Program-made: the position numbers and the translations under genes | Part shown: piece after piece, positions 13,233 to 14,018 of the stretch | How positions within the stretch are numbered: position 1 is the first letter of the stretch | Layout of the letters: the number at the start of each line of letters is the position of its first letter | Notes under the pieces: generated by a model | The model's input: the letters and a program-made list of their open reading frames with translations, nothing else | Database searches by the model: none | Told to the model about the DNA's origin: nothing | Assembly: GCA_946628745.1 (NCBI GenBank) | Contig: CAMOXA010000026.1 | Coordinates: 1-14,018 of the forward strand | Reading direction: 5' to 3' | Length of the DNA: 14,018 nt | Source of the DNA: an uncultured Verrucomicrobiota bacterium | Lineage (GTDB): Bacteria; Verrucomicrobiota; Kiritimatiellia; RFP12; UBA1067

Positions 13233-13246
13233 TGCTTGGTCAAGCA
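13233..13246. repeat. 14-base perfect palindrome, operator candidate
   Basis: TGCTTG (13233-13238), a GT centre, and CAAGCA (13241-13246) form a perfect inverted repeat. It overlaps the position of the -35 element (TTGGTC, 13236-13241) of the promoter that begins the YkgJ-type gene. A dimeric repressor bound here would block that promoter; this role is inference. Confidence 0.4.
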
Positions 13247-13266
13247 ACTAGCAAGGATGGTATAAT
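13236..13266 (+). promoter_or_regulatory. Promoter of the YkgJ-type gene, TGGTATAAT extended -10
   Basis: A consensus TATAAT lies at 13261-13266, preceded by TGG (13258-13260), making an extended -10. The best -35 candidate, TTGGTC at 13236-13241, is 19 bases away, so the spacing is long. Transcription would start at about 13273-13275, at the ATG itself. Confidence 0.65.
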
Positions 13267-13274
13267 ACTCCACC

Positions 13275-13616
13275 ATGATGAAATTGGATGATTTCATGTG
13301 CCGGATGTGCGGAGCGTGCTGCCGCATCAAGGACGGGATCGTGCGCGTCTCAAACGAGGAGATTGCACGCATCGCGGCGTTTCTCGGGATGGATGAGGCC
13401 AAGTTCATCGAACGCGAGACTCTAGTCGCGCCAGACCGCAAGAGCCTGATTCTCAAGAGCCGCACTGACGGCTCGTGCGCCTATCTGACCGAGGACAATC
13501 TCTGCCGCATCAATCCCGTGAAGCCCGAGAAGTGCCGGACGTTCCCTTTTGAATGGATTAATCCCGATTCGGTCGAAGTCTGCCCGATGCTGGCGCAAAA
13601 GCGAGAAGGGGATTGA
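13275..13616 (+). CDS. YkgJ-family cysteine-cluster protein (metal or Fe-S binding)
   Basis: This 113-residue protein has the CxxCxxCC cluster of the YkgJ family (PF03692): Cys9, Cys12, Cys15 and Cys16 in FMCRMCGACCRI. It is followed by Cys68, Cys77 and Cys87 in SCAYLTEDNLCRINPVKPEK-CRTFPF, then Cys103. The spacing and the C-x3-P-x2-P-x2-C-x2-FP pattern are typical. Family members are thought to bind zinc or an iron-sulfur centre, and most have no proven biochemical role. Starts at ATG 13275 or ATG 13278 are both possible. No ribosome binding site precedes either, while a TATAAT box ends 8 bases before the first, suggesting a leaderless transcript. The promoter of the next gene overlaps its stop codon. 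Confidence 0.85.
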   Translation: MMKLDDFMCRMCGACCRIKDGIVRVSNEEIARIAAFLGMDEAKFIERETLVAPDRKSLILKSRTDGSCAYLTEDNLCRINPVKPEKCRTFPFEWINPDSVEVCPMLAQKREGD

Positions 13617-13642
13617 CTTGGAGACGCTGTTTTTGGTAGAAC
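13613..13642 (+). promoter_or_regulatory. Promoter of the last gene, TTGACT-18-TAGAAC
   Basis: TTGACT (13613-13618) overlaps the TGA stop of the YkgJ-type gene. TAGAAC (13637-13642) follows after 18 bases and is preceded by TGG, an extended -10. Transcription should begin near 13649, leaving a leader of about 60 bases before the ATG at 13709. Confidence 0.6.
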
Positions 13643-13651
13643 ATGCGTAGT

Positions 13652-13672
13652 TAATCAAGTAGGGGTTGATTA
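13652..13672 (+). repeat. 7-base inverted repeat in the 5' leader
   Basis: TAATCAA (13652-13658) and TTGATTA (13666-13672) are perfect inverted repeats separated by seven bases (GTAGGGG). They lie at the predicted 5' end of the transcript of the last gene. They could be an operator just downstream of the promoter or a 5' stabilising hairpin. The AT-rich stem lacks a T-run, so it is not a terminator. Confidence 0.5.
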
Positions 13673-13708
13673 TCTGTGGATATTTTGCAGAGAGAAAGGT
13701 GTTTTAAC

Positions 13709-14018
13709 ATGAAAATCAGAAACATTGCAGTCGGAATTGTTGTTGCCGGCGTCATCTTCGCCGGCGGCGTGGCGGCGGTGGCGTGGCAGAAGGGCTGGTC
13801 CATTCGCGGAACGGTGGAGCTTGGCGCCGGCGTGATTGCGGCGAAGGTGTCGCGGCACACGATCGCGGACAGAACGGCTGCGATTCTCGCGAAGAAGCCG
13901 CAGTTGAAAGGCGTGGCGAAAAATGCGGGCGGAAAGTTGCGGATACTCGTCTTCAAAAACGAGCGATCCGTCGAAGTCCACGCACCTGGCTGGAAAGCTC
14001 CGCGCATCTATCCGATGA
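13709..14018 (+). CDS. Membrane-anchored protein, probable L,D-transpeptidase, cut by window end
   Basis: An open frame begins at ATG 13709 with AAGGTG at 13696-13701 (7-base spacer) and runs off the window after 103 complete codons. It starts with a lysine and arginine, then a hydrophobic anchor or signal peptide (IAVGIVVAGVIFAGGVAAVAW, about residues 6-26). An Ala- and Lys-rich linker follows, then KLRILVFKNERSVEVHAPGW and PRIYPM. The pattern L-R-I-x-V-F-K-x-E-R-x-V-E-V followed by YPM resembles the first strands of YkuD-type L,D-transpeptidases, which cross-link or anchor peptidoglycan stem peptides in the periplasm. The catalytic His-Gly and S-x-G-C-x-R segments would lie beyond the window, so the assignment is provisional. 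Confidence 0.55.
   Translation, partial: MKIRNIAVGIVVAGVIFAGGVAAVAWQKGWSIRGTVELGAGVIAAKVSRHTIADRTAAILAKKPQLKGVAKNAGGKLRILVFKNERSVEVHAPGWKAPRIYPM

Larger units (their letters stand above)
13114..13274 (+). other. Intergenic region with two promoter candidates and inverted repeats
   Basis: This 161-base gap separates the GH2 gene from the YkgJ-type gene. It holds the promoter candidate at 13132-13160, a small hairpin (CTGCC 13169-13173 with GGCAG 13182-13186), a perfect 14-base palindrome at 13233-13246 and a second promoter with its -10 at 13261-13266. No run of T follows any hairpin, so I see no rho-independent terminator for the GH2 gene. A 23-codon frame from ATG 13220 to 13291 has only a poorly spaced ribosome binding site and is not called. 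Confidence 0.6.

Noticed and set aside
13220..13291. 23-codon frame (MLLVVLGQATSK...) in the intergenic region
   Set aside because: The nearest purine-rich sequence is about 15 bases away, it overlaps the promoter and start of the YkgJ-type gene, and it has no distinctive composition.
13643..13654. Micro-frame ATG CGT AGT TAA in the region after the last promoter
   Set aside because: Its ATG lies upstream of the predicted transcription start and it has no ribosome binding site.

Overview
The window is about 14 kb of GC-rich bacterial DNA with every recognised gene on the + strand. It begins inside a non-flagellar type III secretion system (T3SS) export-apparatus operon, continues into surface-polysaccharide biosynthesis and a cassette of secreted polysaccharide-degrading enzymes, and ends in what is probably the start of an L,D-transpeptidase gene. 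A T3SS next to large secreted β-helix, GH99/71-like, GH43 and GH2 proteins suggests a member of the PVC group, such as a gut or sediment Kiritimatiellota, Lentisphaerae or Verrucomicrobiota lineage. That taxonomy is an inference from gene content and was not tested by a search.

Region 1 (1-4506) reads as one tightly packed unit: the 3' end of sctR, then sctS, sctT, sctU, an ECF sigma factor, a 90-residue protein of unknown function, and a short membrane-anchored CapD/WbpM-type sugar-nucleotide dehydratase. Junctions are 4-base ATGA overlaps (sctR/sctS, sctU/sigma) or gaps of 5 to 42 bases with ribosome binding sites in them, which implies co-transcription and translational coupling. The sctR-S-T-U proteins form the inner-membrane export gate. 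The sigma factor probably controls the secretion genes, and the small protein is a candidate secreted substrate or accessory. SctU carries NPTR where the family nearly always has the NPTH autocleavage motif.

Region 2 (4541-13113) is a saccharolytic cassette. It starts at an extended -10 promoter with the GTG start codon placed at the expected transcription start, so the first mRNA appears leaderless. It encodes a secreted protein with a duplicated pectate-lyase-like β-helix unit, a secreted two-enzyme fusion (GH99/71-like plus GH43), and a GH2 enzyme whose C-terminal amidotransferase-like domain appears to be interrupted by a PA14 domain. All three have Sec signal peptides. They look designed to dismantle one complex, probably plant- or mucin-type, glycan outside the cytoplasm, but the substrate cannot be read from the sequence.

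Region 3 (13114-14018) holds a promoter-rich 161-base gap, a second apparently leaderless gene for a YkgJ-type cysteine-cluster protein, a promoter overlapping that gene's stop codon, a short hairpin-bearing leader, and the 5' part of a membrane-anchored protein resembling YkuD-type L,D-transpeptidases. I see no tRNA, rRNA, CRISPR array, insertion sequence or convincing rho-independent terminator. No stretch longer than 300 bases lacks a gene.
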